DNA of 52,674 nt from Campylobacteraceae bacterium (lineage in GTDB: Bacteria > Campylobacterota > Campylobacteria > Campylobacterales > Sulfurovaceae), in NCBI GenBank assembly GCA_027076905.1, contig JALTGP010000250.1, positions 1 to 52,674 of the forward strand, written 5' to 3'. This document shows positions 18,911 to 27,215 of the stretch, piece by piece (position 1 is the stretch's first letter; every line of letters starts with the position of its first letter). The notes beneath the pieces were generated by a model. It saw only the letters and a program-made list of their open reading frames with translations. It searched no databases and had not been told where the DNA came from. The translations under genes and the position numbers were made by a program.

Positions 18911-19756
18911 TTAGATACCGTATGCCAATTTGAGTGCTGATATCTCATATTTTGAGCCAAAAAAACAGGGAGATGTATCGTGGGGGTGTGCAGGAACAAG
19001 TTCTAGCAGTCGCATACCATTATCATCAATTGCTTCACCACCTGCTTGTTCATACATCAATGCAAAAGGGATAACTTCAAAGAGTTGACGGAGTTTTCCA
19101 TTGGGGATATCGGTTGTACTAGGGTAGGAGAATAGTCCTCCTCCTTTTAGCATGATTTGGTGTAGGTCTGGTACCATTCCTCCCGAGTATCGTAGACGGT
19201 AGCCTTCCAAAAAGAGTGAGTCGATAAAGTTTTTGTGTTGTTTTGCCCAGTGCTGTTGAGTTCCACCAGAGGCGTTGAGTTTTCCTTTCTCTTTCATCTC
19301 TATCTCACCGATAAGTTTAAACTCACTATCCATAACACGGTATAGCATTGGTTTGCTGTCACACGTGGCAATGACTAATTCTATCCTAGGTCCATAGACC
19401 ACATAGGCAGATGCGACAAGATTCTCTCCTCTTAATTCCCCCTCATAGATACCAAAAATAGAACCAACAGAGAGGTTAACATCCACCAAGCTAGAGCCAT
19501 CTAATGGGTCATAACAGATGGTATACTTACCACTATCTGATATCTCTAGTATTCCCTCTTTTTCTTCACTTACGAGTGCTTTTACAGAGCTAATATGGGC
19601 AAAGGCCTTCTCAATAATAATATCAGATTGAACATCCAGTTTTAGTTGCTCTTCTCCTGAGGAGTTTTCACTATCACTGTAACCTAAATCAGCTGTTTTA
19701 ATGGCATGGTCTATCTTAAAAGCAATTTTTTTTATTGTCTCAAATATCTGGTTCAT
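18911..19756 (-). CDS. fbp: fructose-1,6-bisphosphatase class 1
   Basis: Hydrolyses fructose-1,6-bisphosphate to fructose-6-phosphate in gluconeogenesis. The 281 residues show metal-site motifs VSEEKEG and YDPLDGSS, and the substrate loop [20 protein letters not shown]. This is slightly shorter than E. coli Fbp (332), as usual in this phylum. It lies six bases after mobB and is probably cotranscribed with it. Together with pgi nearby it fits hexose synthesis rather than sugar use. Confidence 0.95.
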   Translation of the reverse strand: MNQIFETIKKIAFKIDHAIKTADLGYSDSENSSGEEQLKLDVQSDIIIEKAFAHISSVKALVSEEKEGILEISDSGKYTICYDPLDGSSLVDVNLSVGSIFGIYEGELRGENLVASAYVVYGPRIELVIATCDSKPMLYRVMDSEFKLIGEIEMKEKGKLNASGGTQQHWAKQHKNFIDSLFLEGYRLRYSGGMVPDLHQIMLKGGGLFSYPSTTDIPNGKLRQLFEVIPFALMYEQAGGEAIDDNGMRLLELVPAHPHDTSPCFFGSKYEISALKLAYGI

Positions 19757-19762
19757 TTTAAT

Positions 19763-20257
19763 TTATACCTCTTTCGCATTTTTTTCTATCCAGTTTATAA
19801 TCTCACTGGTGTTATTTAAATTCAATATATCTATGGTTTGGGGTATTGTATAGTTATTGATATCAATAGACCCATCAATGGCAATCGCTTCGGAGCAGGA
19901 GAGATAGCTCTCCTCTATTTTGTTTCTAAAGATAGCGATACGAGGTAGAGGAAGCGTCTTTAGCCCCTCCACAAGCAAGATATCGAAATGTACAAACATT
20001 TCGATAATCTCATCAAGATCCTTCTGACGTTTTGAAAAATAGGTGGTACGGGTAGAAGAGGTGACTACCACCTCTGCACCTGTTTGAGAAAATTTATGGC
20101 TATCTTTTCCCTCTACATCAAATATTGCTTTGTCTTTTGGGTCATGTTTGATAATAGCAATCTCTTTTTGCTTTATCATAACCTTAGCAACTTTTTCAAC
20201 TAGTGTGGTTTTTCCACTTCCTGAGGGACCTGTAAATGCAACTGCAAAGCGTTTCAT
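19763..20257 (-). CDS. mobB: molybdopterin-guanine dinucleotide biosynthesis protein B
   Basis: GTP-binding helper in formation of the guanine dinucleotide form of molybdenum cofactor, needed by enzymes such as periplasmic nitrate reductase. The 164 residues have a P-loop, GPSGSGKTTL (about 10-19), and ILLVEGLKTLPLPRIAIFR, typical of MobB. The ATG follows AGGAAACAT. It leads the mobB-fbp-small-protein group. Confidence 0.9.
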   Translation of the reverse strand: MKRFAVAFTGPSGSGKTTLVEKVAKVMIKQKEIAIIKHDPKDKAIFDVEGKDSHKFSQTGAEVVVTSSTRTTYFSKRQKDLDEIIEMFVHFDILLVEGLKTLPLPRIAIFRNKIEESYLSCSEAIAIDGSIDINNYTIPQTIDILNLNNTSEIINWIEKNAKEV

Positions 20258-20351
20258 ATGTTTCCTAAAAAATTTAATATGAGATTATACATTAATGTTT
20301 ATTGAAAATATGTTAAAATATTTTTATCTTTTATTAATTTTAAGGTCTATA

Positions 20352-20882
20352 ATGTATAAAAAAACAGTACTAATCTTTTTATTTTTGCTTCTTAACTCCT
20401 GTTCTGATAAAAATAAATCAAATATGCACCAACTTTTTAATCAAGATGATATCTACCATATCTCCCTGCTTAATACCGAAAAAGCACAGCTTATTGCCTC
20501 CTTAGAGACCAAAGCACTTTTGACAGCAACCTACCTTAATCCCGTTTATAGTAGAGAAAAATGTAAAGATTTTAAAGATGACTCCTCTCATTTATGTGAA
20601 GATATCTCTGATGGAGATTATTTCTTTGTTGGGGTCTTTATTCCCAACAGCAAAACACACCATTTTAACAATAAAGGCTACTCATTGACACTTAATGGTG
20701 CAAAACCAAAGGAGATAAAAAAGCTAGAAAAAGATGACCCTCTTAAGTATGAGATGCCAATGGTTGATAACTGGAGTACCTACTATCGTGTCAAATTTCC
20801 AATGGCTAATTCAAAGAAATTTAATCTTCTTTTCTCTAGTGACCGATTTGGGGTAGATAAATTGGAATTTTTAAAAGAGTAG
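20352..20882 (+). CDS. hypothetical lipoprotein
   Basis: The frame is open from 20295, but the better start is ATG 20352, which follows TAAGG. It gives a 176-residue protein beginning MYKKTVLIFLFLLLNSCSDK, an ideal lipoprotein signal with lipobox LNSC. The mature part has a paired-cysteine stretch (CKDFKDDSSHLC) and ends in beta-type sequence. No family is recognised. It is divergent from mobB. Confidence 0.75.
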   Translation: MYKKTVLIFLFLLLNSCSDKNKSNMHQLFNQDDIYHISLLNTEKAQLIASLETKALLTATYLNPVYSREKCKDFKDDSSHLCEDISDGDYFFVGVFIPNSKTHHFNNKGYSLTLNGAKPKEIKKLEKDDPLKYEMPMVDNWSTYYRVKFPMANSKKFNLLFSSDRFGVDKLEFLKE

Positions 20883-20897
20883 AAGAGTTTAAAATGC

Positions 20898-20903
20898 TAT
20901 AAT
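20898..20903 (+). promoter_or_regulatory. -10 element before the zinc-finger-like gene
   Basis: TATAAT in the context AATGCTATAATAAACC lies 35 bases before the ATG at 20939. Confidence 0.5.
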
Positions 20904-20938
20904 AAACCACAACATTTAAAAATAAAAAGGAATCTAAT

Positions 20939-21313
20939 ATGAAAAACTTAGAAAATGGAGAGAATTTATTTACAAGTGATGATATAATGGTAAAATGTCC
21001 CAAAAATATGAGATGGGAAAATATGCAAGAGGTAAAAGATGGACGTTTCTGTGAAGGGTGTCATGAGAAGCTCTATTATGTAGGTGGTTACACCAAGGGT
21101 GAAGTAAAAACACTACAGCGAAAATATGGTTCGAATATCTGTGTAGGGGTACGAACCATTGTGACGGCAAGTTTGGCATTTGGCTTGTCCGCGTGTTCAG
21201 GTAAAGAGGTTAAGAGTAAGAAGATAGAGAGTCGCATAGAGAAGAGTTTTCATGAGCGACCTATGGTAGAACGACCTGTAGTTGTGGGTGTACCTCTCTT
21301 AGAATCAGAATAG
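20939..21313 (+). CDS. small protein with FCxxC zinc-knuckle-like motif and one hydrophobic segment
   Basis: The 124 residues begin with a soluble part holding VKCPKNMRWENM and RFCEGCHEKLYYVGG. This pattern (CPK-W, then FCxxCxxxLYYV) is seen in small bacterial proteins that may bind zinc. A hydrophobic stretch, TIVTASLAFGLSAC, follows near residues 74-88, with a lipobox-like end in mid-protein, then a charged tail. The ATG follows AAAAAGGAATCTAAT. An 8-bp hairpin (CCTCTCTT with AAGAGAGG) straddles the stop codon. Confidence 0.65.
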   Translation: MKNLENGENLFTSDDIMVKCPKNMRWENMQEVKDGRFCEGCHEKLYYVGGYTKGEVKTLQRKYGSNICVGVRTIVTASLAFGLSACSGKEVKSKKIESRIEKSFHERPMVERPVVVGVPLLESE

Positions 21314-21336
21314 AAGAGAGGATATCCTTGATAAAA

Positions 21337-21394
21337 CTCAACCTTTAAACAATATAACTTAGGATACAATAGTAGCTATTAAGTAAAGGTTGAG
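21337..21394 (+). repeat. 11-bp perfect inverted repeat flanking a promoter-like sequence
   Basis: CTCAACCTTTA at 21337-21347 is matched by TAAAGGTTGAG at 21384-21394. Between them lies GGATACAAT, a possible -10. The right arm runs into the ribosome site of the gene at 21404. It may be a paired operator or an RNA hairpin. Confidence 0.5.
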
Positions 21395-21403
21395 GGAGTT
21401 ATT

Positions 21404-21853
21404 TTGGGTTGGGAGATACATCTGCATCTTGTTGCAGCATTGTCATGGATTGGTGGCTCTGTGTTTATGTTTGTTTTGGGAATTTCACTAAAAAATAAAG
21501 AGGATCAAGATGCTGTTTATCCGAGAATTGGTCCTATTTTTGGTTATTTTGAGATTACTGCGTTGGTGACTCTGTTAATCACAGGTACATTGATGATTAT
21601 TAATAATGGACTTATCTATATGCTTTTTGATAGTACGATAGATAATGTTGTTACCACGGCACTTCGTGGGAAGTTAATTTTGGTCGCTATTATGACGTTT
21701 ATCACGCTGGTTCATACGGTTATTGCCTTTAGAACCAATGGTAAAAAGCGAAGTAAAATTGAGACTATTTTATCCAGAGGAGCATCTATGGGTATTTTTA
21801 TTCTAAATTTTTTAGTACTTCACTATGCGATTGTGATACGAGATATTTTATGA
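21404..21853 (+). CDS. four-helix integral membrane protein (CopD-like)
   Basis: The 149 residues form about four transmembrane helices: IHLHLVAALSWIGGSVFMFVLG, an ITALVTLLITGTLMI segment, LILVAIMTFITLVHTVIA, and a last helix near the C-terminus. His residues in helix 1 and the LSWIGG motif resemble CopD/HemJ-like small membrane proteins, some of which bind heme or copper. The TTG start follows GAGGGAG. The exact family is uncertain. Confidence 0.65.
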   Translation: MGWEIHLHLVAALSWIGGSVFMFVLGISLKNKEDQDAVYPRIGPIFGYFEITALVTLLITGTLMIINNGLIYMLFDSTIDNVVTTALRGKLILVAIMTFITLVHTVIAFRTNGKKRSKIETILSRGASMGIFILNFLVLHYAIVIRDIL

Positions 21854-21877
21854 ATAGATAAAGTTATAGAGATATAA

Positions 21878-22459
21878 ATGAAAATGAGATGTTTGAGTTG
21901 TCATAAGTTAAGTATTTTAAGCTTTTGTAATAGATGTCAAACTAAACTACTTCAACCCACTGTCTCCAAACGTCAAGTTGGCTCTTTGGATGTTTATAGT
22001 TTTTTTAAGTATCAAAATATAGAAAATTTACTGCTTACAAAACATACAGCACAAGGCTTTATTGTCTACAAAGCATTGGCTCAAATAACCTTTAGACCTT
22101 TTATCAAAAGATTTTTGAAAGAGGATAGACGATTGGTCTATGTGATAGGGGTGGATGAAACCGTTAAATATGGGTACAGCCATGTGGCTCTTTTAACTCA
22201 TGCACTTCGAGCTAAACAATCTAAAATACTTCATGCAAAACTATTGGCAGAGAATCAGATTAGCTATGCAGGAAAGAGTTTGGAGTATCGGAAACAAAAC
22301 CCAAGAGCATTTAAGTATACGGGGTTAAAAGATATTGAGGCAATATTAGTAGATGATATTATCACCACAGGAACCACGCTCCAAGAGGCAAAAAATGTTT
22401 TAGAATCTAATGGACTTAAAGTACTTTTTTCACTCACTTTGGCAGATGCAAATAGATAG
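21878..22459 (+). CDS. ComF-like phosphoribosyltransferase-fold protein
   Basis: The 193 residues start with a CxxC-x8-CxxC zinc ribbon (Cys5, 8, 17, 20). A phosphoribosyltransferase fold follows, with the PRPP loop ILVDDIITTGTT near 150-161 and RKQNPRAFKYTG upstream. ComF relatives act in DNA uptake in competent bacteria; enzymatic activity is not established. The gene lies 24 bases after the membrane protein. No other competence genes are in the window. Confidence 0.85.
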   Translation: MKMRCLSCHKLSILSFCNRCQTKLLQPTVSKRQVGSLDVYSFFKYQNIENLLLTKHTAQGFIVYKALAQITFRPFIKRFLKEDRRLVYVIGVDETVKYGYSHVALLTHALRAKQSKILHAKLLAENQISYAGKSLEYRKQNPRAFKYTGLKDIEAILVDDIITTGTTLQEAKNVLESNGLKVLFSLTLADANR

Positions 22460-22464
22460 TTTGT

Positions 22465-22470
22465 TATAAT
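22465..22470 (+). promoter_or_regulatory. -10 element before lipoprotein gene
   Basis: TATAAT in TTGTTATAATAGTC lies five bases after the ComF-like stop and 23 before the ATG at 22494. Confidence 0.5.
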
Positions 22471-22493
22471 AGTCATACAAAGGAGAGGTGATA

Positions 22494-23279
22494 ATGAAGC
22501 GTGTTAAAAAATATATGGTGGTGTTGGCATTGGTTGGATTGACAGGTTGTGTCTCTGGTGTCAATGTTGGTAACAGTTTGGTTTCTGGAGAGTCCGAGCA
22601 TGAGAATAGGTTTAATACTAATCAGTATGCATTTTTAACATCAAATTTGGATGCAATAACTACTCAACAGGATAGAAACAGTTTTTTAGAGGAGTTTATC
22701 TCTCAATCAAATATGCAGTGTCGGCACTATCTTGGAAATCCTCAACATCAAGTACAAAATATAACAAGCAGTGCAGAGCAGACTTTATATATGAGTATCT
22801 TTGACACAGTGAGTATGCTTTTTGGTGTCAAATATATAACGGATGTGGCAAAAGGGGTTTTTCTGAGTAATACCACGACCAATACACCTGAAAATCAATC
22901 TATGTATCAAAATGCTTTAGGTCCAGAGATTATTAGAGGAGTTGAGATAGCAAGATTGCGTTATGCTAATGTTATGAGGGCTAAAAAAAAGGAGAGTTTG
23001 GAGCATTATTCTATAGAGCATCTTCAGGGTGATATGGCAAAATATGATAAACAGTGTAGCAATGAGTTTGGATTGATGGAGATTAACAATGCTCTGAGAC
23101 AAGCCCAAACACAGATGATGCGTTCAGGGGTACTTAAACCAAAAATAGACCCCATAGAGATTAAGAAAAAAGTAGAAGTGGCAACCAAAAAAGTGGAAGA
23201 AGAGACGCATAAGAAAGAGATAGAAAAAGAGATGAAAAAAAATATAAAAAAAGAGACTAAAAAACAAGATGCAAAATAA
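22494..23279 (+). CDS. hypothetical lipoprotein with lysine/glutamate-rich tail
   Basis: ATG 22494 is preferred over an in-frame GTG at 22488, because AGGAGAGG (22481-22488) is then correctly spaced. The 261 residues start with a lipoprotein signal (lipobox LTGC). The middle is mostly helical. The last 45 residues are almost only K, E and V (KKVEVATKKVEEETHKKE), a charged coiled-coil tail. No family is recognised. Its last 11 bases overlap pgi. Confidence 0.7.
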   Translation: MKRVKKYMVVLALVGLTGCVSGVNVGNSLVSGESEHENRFNTNQYAFLTSNLDAITTQQDRNSFLEEFISQSNMQCRHYLGNPQHQVQNITSSAEQTLYMSIFDTVSMLFGVKYITDVAKGVFLSNTTTNTPENQSMYQNALGPEIIRGVEIARLRYANVMRAKKKESLEHYSIEHLQGDMAKYDKQCSNEFGLMEINNALRQAQTQMMRSGVLKPKIDPIEIKKKVEVATKKVEEETHKKEIEKEMKKNIKKETKKQDAK

Positions 23280-24516
23280 GATTCATTTTAATATTTTTGA
23301 GAAGCAAAAAGCGTTAAAAGAGGAGCTTCTTTTAAAAATAAAAAAAGAGCGTTTAGAGATAGGATATTATGGTCTGCCTGAACAGAGTATAGATGAGGTT
23401 TTGGCATTTGTCGAGACATTTGATTTAAAAATTGATACCATTGTGGTCTTGGGTATAGGGGGAAGCTCTTTAGGGTCAAAAGCTATATATGAGTTCTTGA
23501 AACCTGTTAAAAATCTCAAACGTAAACTTCTCTTTTTTGAGAGTACTGACCCATTGAATATTAAAGAGATACTTTCTCAAATAGAGATAGAAAAATCACA
23601 CTTTTTGGTTATTAGTAAATCAGGAACAACCGTTGAGACCATATCTATATTTAAGTACCTTTATGCACAACAACAAGATGTCTCCTCCTATACGTTTATT
23701 ACCGATAGAGAGTCTGCTTTGGATAATTTTGCAAAAAAAATAGATGCAAAAGTCTTCTATCTTCCCAAAGATGTAGGAGGACGTTTCTCGGTTCTATCTG
23801 TTGTGGGTCTTCTGCCTTTAGCTCTGTGTGGCGTAGATATTACAGCCCTTCTACAAGGTTCAAGTAGGGTACAAGAGAGCTTTTTTAATGATGGTTATAT
23901 TAAAGAGACCCTGCTTAATAAAGCGATATTTTATGCCAAATATCATACTACTTATAGTATCAATTGTCTCTTTGCCTATACGGAGACACTGCGTTACTTT
24001 AGCGAGTGGTATGTACAGATTTGGGGAGAGAGTTTGGGAAAAAAACAAAATGATTCCGCCTTTCATGTGGGGCTTACCCCCATTGGCTTAATTGGACCAA
24101 AAGACCAACACTCTTTTTTACAACTGATTGTAGAGGGGACACGTGATAAGTCTGTTACTTTTATCAAGATAAATGATTTTGAAAATGAGCTAGAGGTTCC
24201 CGATGTGACACTTCCCTTTTTGGAGAAGCTTGATATTCTTAATGGCTTGACCTTTCATGACCTGATTACCATGCAGAGTGATTCCGTGATAGAGGCTCTG
24301 TTAGAGCAAAGAGACATCCCCCTAGATGAGATTATCATAGAACGTGTGGATGAGGAGAGTATGGGACAGTTAATCTATTACTATGAGTTGTTGACCTCTT
24401 TGGTGGGTCAGCTTATCAATGTTAATACTTATAATCAACCAGGTGTCGAATCAGGCAAGATTATTTTAAAAGAGAAGTTGAAAAATAATAGAAAAAAATT
24501 AAATCATAAAAAGTAG
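23269..24516 (+). CDS. pgi: glucose-6-phosphate isomerase
   Basis: Interconverts glucose-6-phosphate and fructose-6-phosphate. The 415 residues match the short Pgi of Campylobacterota, well below E. coli's 549. Key motifs are LGIGGSSLGSKA, VISKSGTTVETI, and a C-terminal NTYNQPGVESGK with the catalytic region. The ATG lies inside the preceding lipoprotein gene. With fbp and galU it serves gluconeogenesis and sugar-nucleotide supply. Confidence 0.95.
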   Translation: MQNKIHFNIFEKQKALKEELLLKIKKERLEIGYYGLPEQSIDEVLAFVETFDLKIDTIVVLGIGGSSLGSKAIYEFLKPVKNLKRKLLFFESTDPLNIKEILSQIEIEKSHFLVISKSGTTVETISIFKYLYAQQQDVSSYTFITDRESALDNFAKKIDAKVFYLPKDVGGRFSVLSVVGLLPLALCGVDITALLQGSSRVQESFFNDGYIKETLLNKAIFYAKYHTTYSINCLFAYTETLRYFSEWYVQIWGESLGKKQNDSAFHVGLTPIGLIGPKDQHSFLQLIVEGTRDKSVTFIKINDFENELEVPDVTLPFLEKLDILNGLTFHDLITMQSDSVIEALLEQRDIPLDEIIIERVDEESMGQLIYYYELLTSLVGQLINVNTYNQPGVESGKIILKEKLKNNRKKLNHKK

Positions 24517-24535
24517 ATAATCAGGCAAAAATTGA
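24509..24535 (+). repeat. 27-bp dispersed intergenic repeat, copy 2
   Basis: Begins AAAAGTAGATAATCAGG and continues C, AAAAATTGA. It matches 26 of 27 bases of the copy at 17375-17401 (opposite orientation) and overlaps the pgi stop codon. Confidence 0.7.
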
Positions 24536-24562
24536 CCTCTAATTTCGAGTCTATACCTCTTT

Positions 24563-24802
24563 TTATGTAGGTCTGTACGCCTTTTGTCTTTTATAGATAT
24601 GATGTGTTTTATACCCACTGTAGGCAAAAATAGCCAAAAAAACTATATGGCTTACTCCTTTCCATATTTGTATGTCAAAGGATAGATTTACAATAGAAAT
24701 TACTATCCAACCAAGGGTTAACTCAGCTATAAAATAGATAGCAGGAGTAAAGGTTCTTTTTCGTCTTCTCTCTTGTCTATTATTACCATTATTAATTTTC
24801 AT
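24563..24802 (-). CDS. small two-helix membrane protein
   Basis: The 79 residues have a basic N-terminus (RQERRRKRTF), hydrophobic helices at about 20-41 (PAIYFIAELTLGWIVISIV) and 50-65 (GVSHIVFLAIFAYSGY), and a basic tail. Both ends should face the cytoplasm. The ATG follows AAGGAGGGTTAG. Function is unknown. It converges on pgi. Confidence 0.6.
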   Translation of the reverse strand: MKINNGNNRQERRRKRTFTPAIYFIAELTLGWIVISIVNLSFDIQIWKGVSHIVFLAIFAYSGYKTHHIYKRQKAYRPT

Positions 24803-24959
24803 CTAACCCTCCTTGTTATATAGTGTTAGTTTATATTAATATTATAGCACAAAAATCTAAGATTAAACTAATAGTATATTTTTTTTTGTTAAAAATATAT
24901 GGAAAATTTATTATCTTGCCCTAAAAAGACACCTTTGTATATCTTTTTTTCTTTTTTTC

Positions 24960-25022
24960 TCAATTTCTTAGAGTATCAGTAGACACTCCTATCATTTTAG
25001 TAAATTGTCCTATTGAATACAT
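24960..25022 (-). pseudogene. fragment of an IS607-type recombinase or MerR-like helix-turn-helix protein
   Basis: On the minus strand, ATG 25022-25020 opens a frame reading MYSIGQFTKMIGVSTDTLRN and then TGA where the family has TGG (Trp), followed by codons for EKKK. This is the typical N-terminus of IS607-family serine recombinases (TnpA) and close to MerR regulators. Only the DNA-recognition helices survive; no catalytic domain or TnpB is nearby. It is a relic of a mobile element or lost regulator. Confidence 0.6.
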
Positions 25023-25140
25023 ATGAACTTTTTATGAGTTTACACATATTATAGAGGAGTAATTTTTGATTTAAGATAAGTTTATCTTTAATTGAAAAAT
25101 GTTATTAATTATTTTTACTTGATTCTATATTTTCTAATGT

Positions 25141-25146
25141 TATAAT
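25141..25146 (+). promoter_or_regulatory. -10 element for the gene at 25192
   Basis: TATAAT in the context ATGTTATAATTC lies 45 bases before the ATG. Confidence 0.5.
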
Positions 25147-25191
25147 TCACTATCAAATTTAGATTTGAATATATTTTAAAGGGATTTCTAT

Positions 25192-25623
25192 ATGAAAAAA
25201 ATAATTTTACCGTTTATGATACTCTTAAGTCATTCAGCTTTTGCAGATACTAATGACATGATTTCTGATATTGTTGAGCAGTATCAGATGCTTGGAGGAC
25301 ATAAAGTACTTGTCGTTGCTATGGATGATGATAAATATGCTGCTGGTTGGGGTTTTAAATTTTCAAATACCAAAAGGGCGATTGCCAAAGCGATGAAAGG
25401 GTGTAATAAGTCTCGATTAAACTATCAGGTGAGTGCGGAGTGTATGGTTTATATGATAGATAATAAACTTCAAGCTACTACCACCACCATGAGTAGTAAT
25501 GATACTATTAATACTGTTGAGGATAGTGTGGTTGAGACTACCATCGAAAAATCTCCTATTGACTCCTCTATTGTTAGTCAAATCAATGAGGTTGAAGAGA
25601 TAATAGAAGTGATAGCAAATTAA
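25192..25623 (+). CDS. exported small protein, DUF4189-like
   Basis: The 143 residues start with a signal peptide (MKKIILPFMILLSHSAFA). The core AGWGFKFSNTKRAIAKAMKG, with two later cysteines (GCNKSR and AECMVYMI), resembles the DUF4189 pattern of small secreted proteins; this is a weak match. The C-terminal 60 residues are Thr/Ser/acid rich and probably disordered. The ribosome site is AAAGGGATTTCT. Its TAA overlaps the stop of the converging DHH gene at TTAA. Confidence 0.6.
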   Translation: MKKIILPFMILLSHSAFADTNDMISDIVEQYQMLGGHKVLVVAMDDDKYAAGWGFKFSNTKRAIAKAMKGCNKSRLNYQVSAECMVYMIDNKLQATTTTMSSNDTINTVEDSVVETTIEKSPIDSSIVSQINEVEEIIEVIAN

Positions 25624-26657
25624 GCTGTTTTCTGCTCAATATACCCTTGAACAAAAGATTTAATATCAGAGTAAATAAAGGAGTCTTTGTACTCTTTTAT
25701 CTTACCACCACTTGCATTTGGGTGTCCTCCTCCATTTCCTATCTCTTCTGCCATTTTTGAGACATCGAGTCTGTTATTGGAACGTAAAGAGAAGTTTCCT
25801 CTCCAGTTTATATCCATATAGAAGTCATAATCAGGATTCTCTACTAAAAAGGTGTTACCCAAAATAGAGGTATTGCCTAAGTTATAGCCCAGTAGCCCCT
25901 TGTAGCCTCTATACTCTATGGTGAGACGCTGTTTATCAGAGCTTAGTAGTTGTGTCATGTAGATGGCTGCTAGATTGTCTTTAGTGTTGTCTTGTGCTTG
26001 TTTAAAGAACTCTTTTTTAAACTGATGAAGATTGTCATCAAGTGCGATATGTGCATTCTCTTTTTCAACATAGTTTTTCATGGCGTTTATAAGATGAAGT
26101 TTTAAATCTCTATCTTGTGCAGGAAATAGGGTTCGGTTAATCTCTCTGGCTCCTGAAATCATTCCCAGTCCTACTTTTCCAAACTCAAACAGTTCATCAT
26201 CTGAAACCCAAATATCTATGGCATTTATCGCTTTTACGATTTGAGCGTAGTGGTTCTCTTTGTCAAAATTATGATGTTTTTGAAGCCAATGGTAGGTGAT
26301 AAGTGTAGCACATTTGCTGGTATCAAGAGTATACCATGCATACTGCTCTGCTGTTTTTTCGCCTGAACCATGATGGTCAAGGAGTTGAATTTTTGCTCCA
26401 ACCTCCATCGCTTCTGATTCTAGCCACTTTGCCTCTTTTGTTGTAAGATTCAAGTCGGTTACTAAGATAATATGCTCTTCTTTGTCTTTTCCTAAAAATT
26501 TTTCACGTTTAATCGTGGTGATAATCTCTTCTAGTCGGGCTTTTACCTCTGGACCATAGTTGGCATTGTATGAGTTTATATTTTTAAAACAGTTCTGAGT
26601 TAGGTATTGACAGCCATAGCCATCAAGGTCAATGTGTGATAGGTGATAGATGTACAT
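25620..26657 (-). CDS. DHH-family phosphoesterase
   Basis: The 345 residues have the metal-binding N-terminal DHH domain, with HIDLDGYG (8-15), LVTDLNL and LLDHHGSGE (near 93-101). The C-terminal DHHA1 domain has GGGHPNASGGKI. Members degrade short RNA or cyclic dinucleotides (NrnA/NrnB types); which applies here cannot be told. It lies three bases after the Rrf2 regulator and is probably cotranscribed. Confidence 0.87.
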   Translation of the reverse strand: MYIYHLSHIDLDGYGCQYLTQNCFKNINSYNANYGPEVKARLEEIITTIKREKFLGKDKEEHIILVTDLNLTTKEAKWLESEAMEVGAKIQLLDHHGSGEKTAEQYAWYTLDTSKCATLITYHWLQKHHNFDKENHYAQIVKAINAIDIWVSDDELFEFGKVGLGMISGAREINRTLFPAQDRDLKLHLINAMKNYVEKENAHIALDDNLHQFKKEFFKQAQDNTKDNLAAIYMTQLLSSDKQRLTIEYRGYKGLLGYNLGNTSILGNTFLVENPDYDFYMDINWRGNFSLRSNNRLDVSKMAEEIGNGGGHPNASGGKIKEYKDSFIYSDIKSFVQGYIEQKTA

Positions 26658-26660
26658 GAA

Positions 26661-27056
26661 TTATATATCCTCTAAAGTAAGTTCTTTTAGAAATGTATCT
26701 ATTTTCCGTTGAAAGTTAGTTAAAAATGGTGAGATACTGCACATTCCAATGGCTCCATTTGGACAAGCATCGGCATATTGAGTACAATCAAAAATAGCAG
26801 GGGGCTTTCCCTCTGCTGCTATAATTACCTCTGCCAAGGTAATATTAGAAGCTTCTCTTGCCATAATGAACCCACCATGTGCCCCTTTTTTGGATTCCAA
26901 GATTCCTGCCTTGGCAAGTGACTGTAAGATTTTTGCCAAAAAACTTTTTGGAAAATTTAACTCTTTGGCTAACTGTTCTGCACCTATTGGTTTATCTGTA
27001 TTACGGATAGTATCTAATGAGAGTAGAGCGTATTCACTTGCGCGTGTTAATAACAT
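26661..27056 (-). CDS. Rrf2-family transcriptional regulator with Fe-S cysteines
   Basis: An upstream ATG at 27074 is in frame, but ATG 27056 is preferred: AAGGA precedes it and MLLTRASEYALLSL is the standard Rrf2 start. The 131 residues have a winged helix (about 25-65) and three cysteines, C91, C98 and C106, in CTQYADACPNGAIGMC, the usual Fe-S ligands of IscR/NsrR/RsrR-type sensors. The signal (iron-sulfur status, NO or redox) is unknown. A large palindrome at 27079-27106 covers its promoter. Confidence 0.88.
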   Translation of the reverse strand: MLLTRASEYALLSLDTIRNTDKPIGAEQLAKELNFPKSFLAKILQSLAKAGILESKKGAHGGFIMAREASNITLAEVIIAAEGKPPAIFDCTQYADACPNGAIGMCSISPFLTNFQRKIDTFLKELTLEDI

Positions 27057-27078
27057 ATATTTATATTCCTTCATTATT

Positions 27079-27106
27079 CTAATTAGGAGTATTTTACTCT
27101 AATTAG
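27079..27106. promoter_or_regulatory. palindromic operator upstream of the Rrf2 gene
   Basis: CTAATTAG occurs at 27079-27086 and 27099-27106, and the inner arms GAGTA and TACTC extend the symmetry around TTT. The full 28-bp near-palindrome (one extra base) lies 22 bases before the preferred ATG. Autoregulation by the Rrf2 protein is inferred. Confidence 0.65.
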
Positions 27107-27215
27107 TATTAATTGTTGGTTGTAATCTCTATTTAACTATATCTTGCTAAAATACGGCTCATTTTATTTAAAACTATTTTAGATAAAAAATAAAAATACC
27201 AATCAGGAGGTCATT

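Larger units (their letters stand above)
24803..25191. other. 389-base AT-rich gene-free gap
   Basis: The gap holds a decayed helix-turn-helix fragment on the minus strand (24960-25022), a 7-2-7 palindrome (AAGATAA, GT, TTATCTT) at 25073-25088, and the promoter of the gene at 25192. T-rich tracts fill the rest. Confidence 0.7.
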
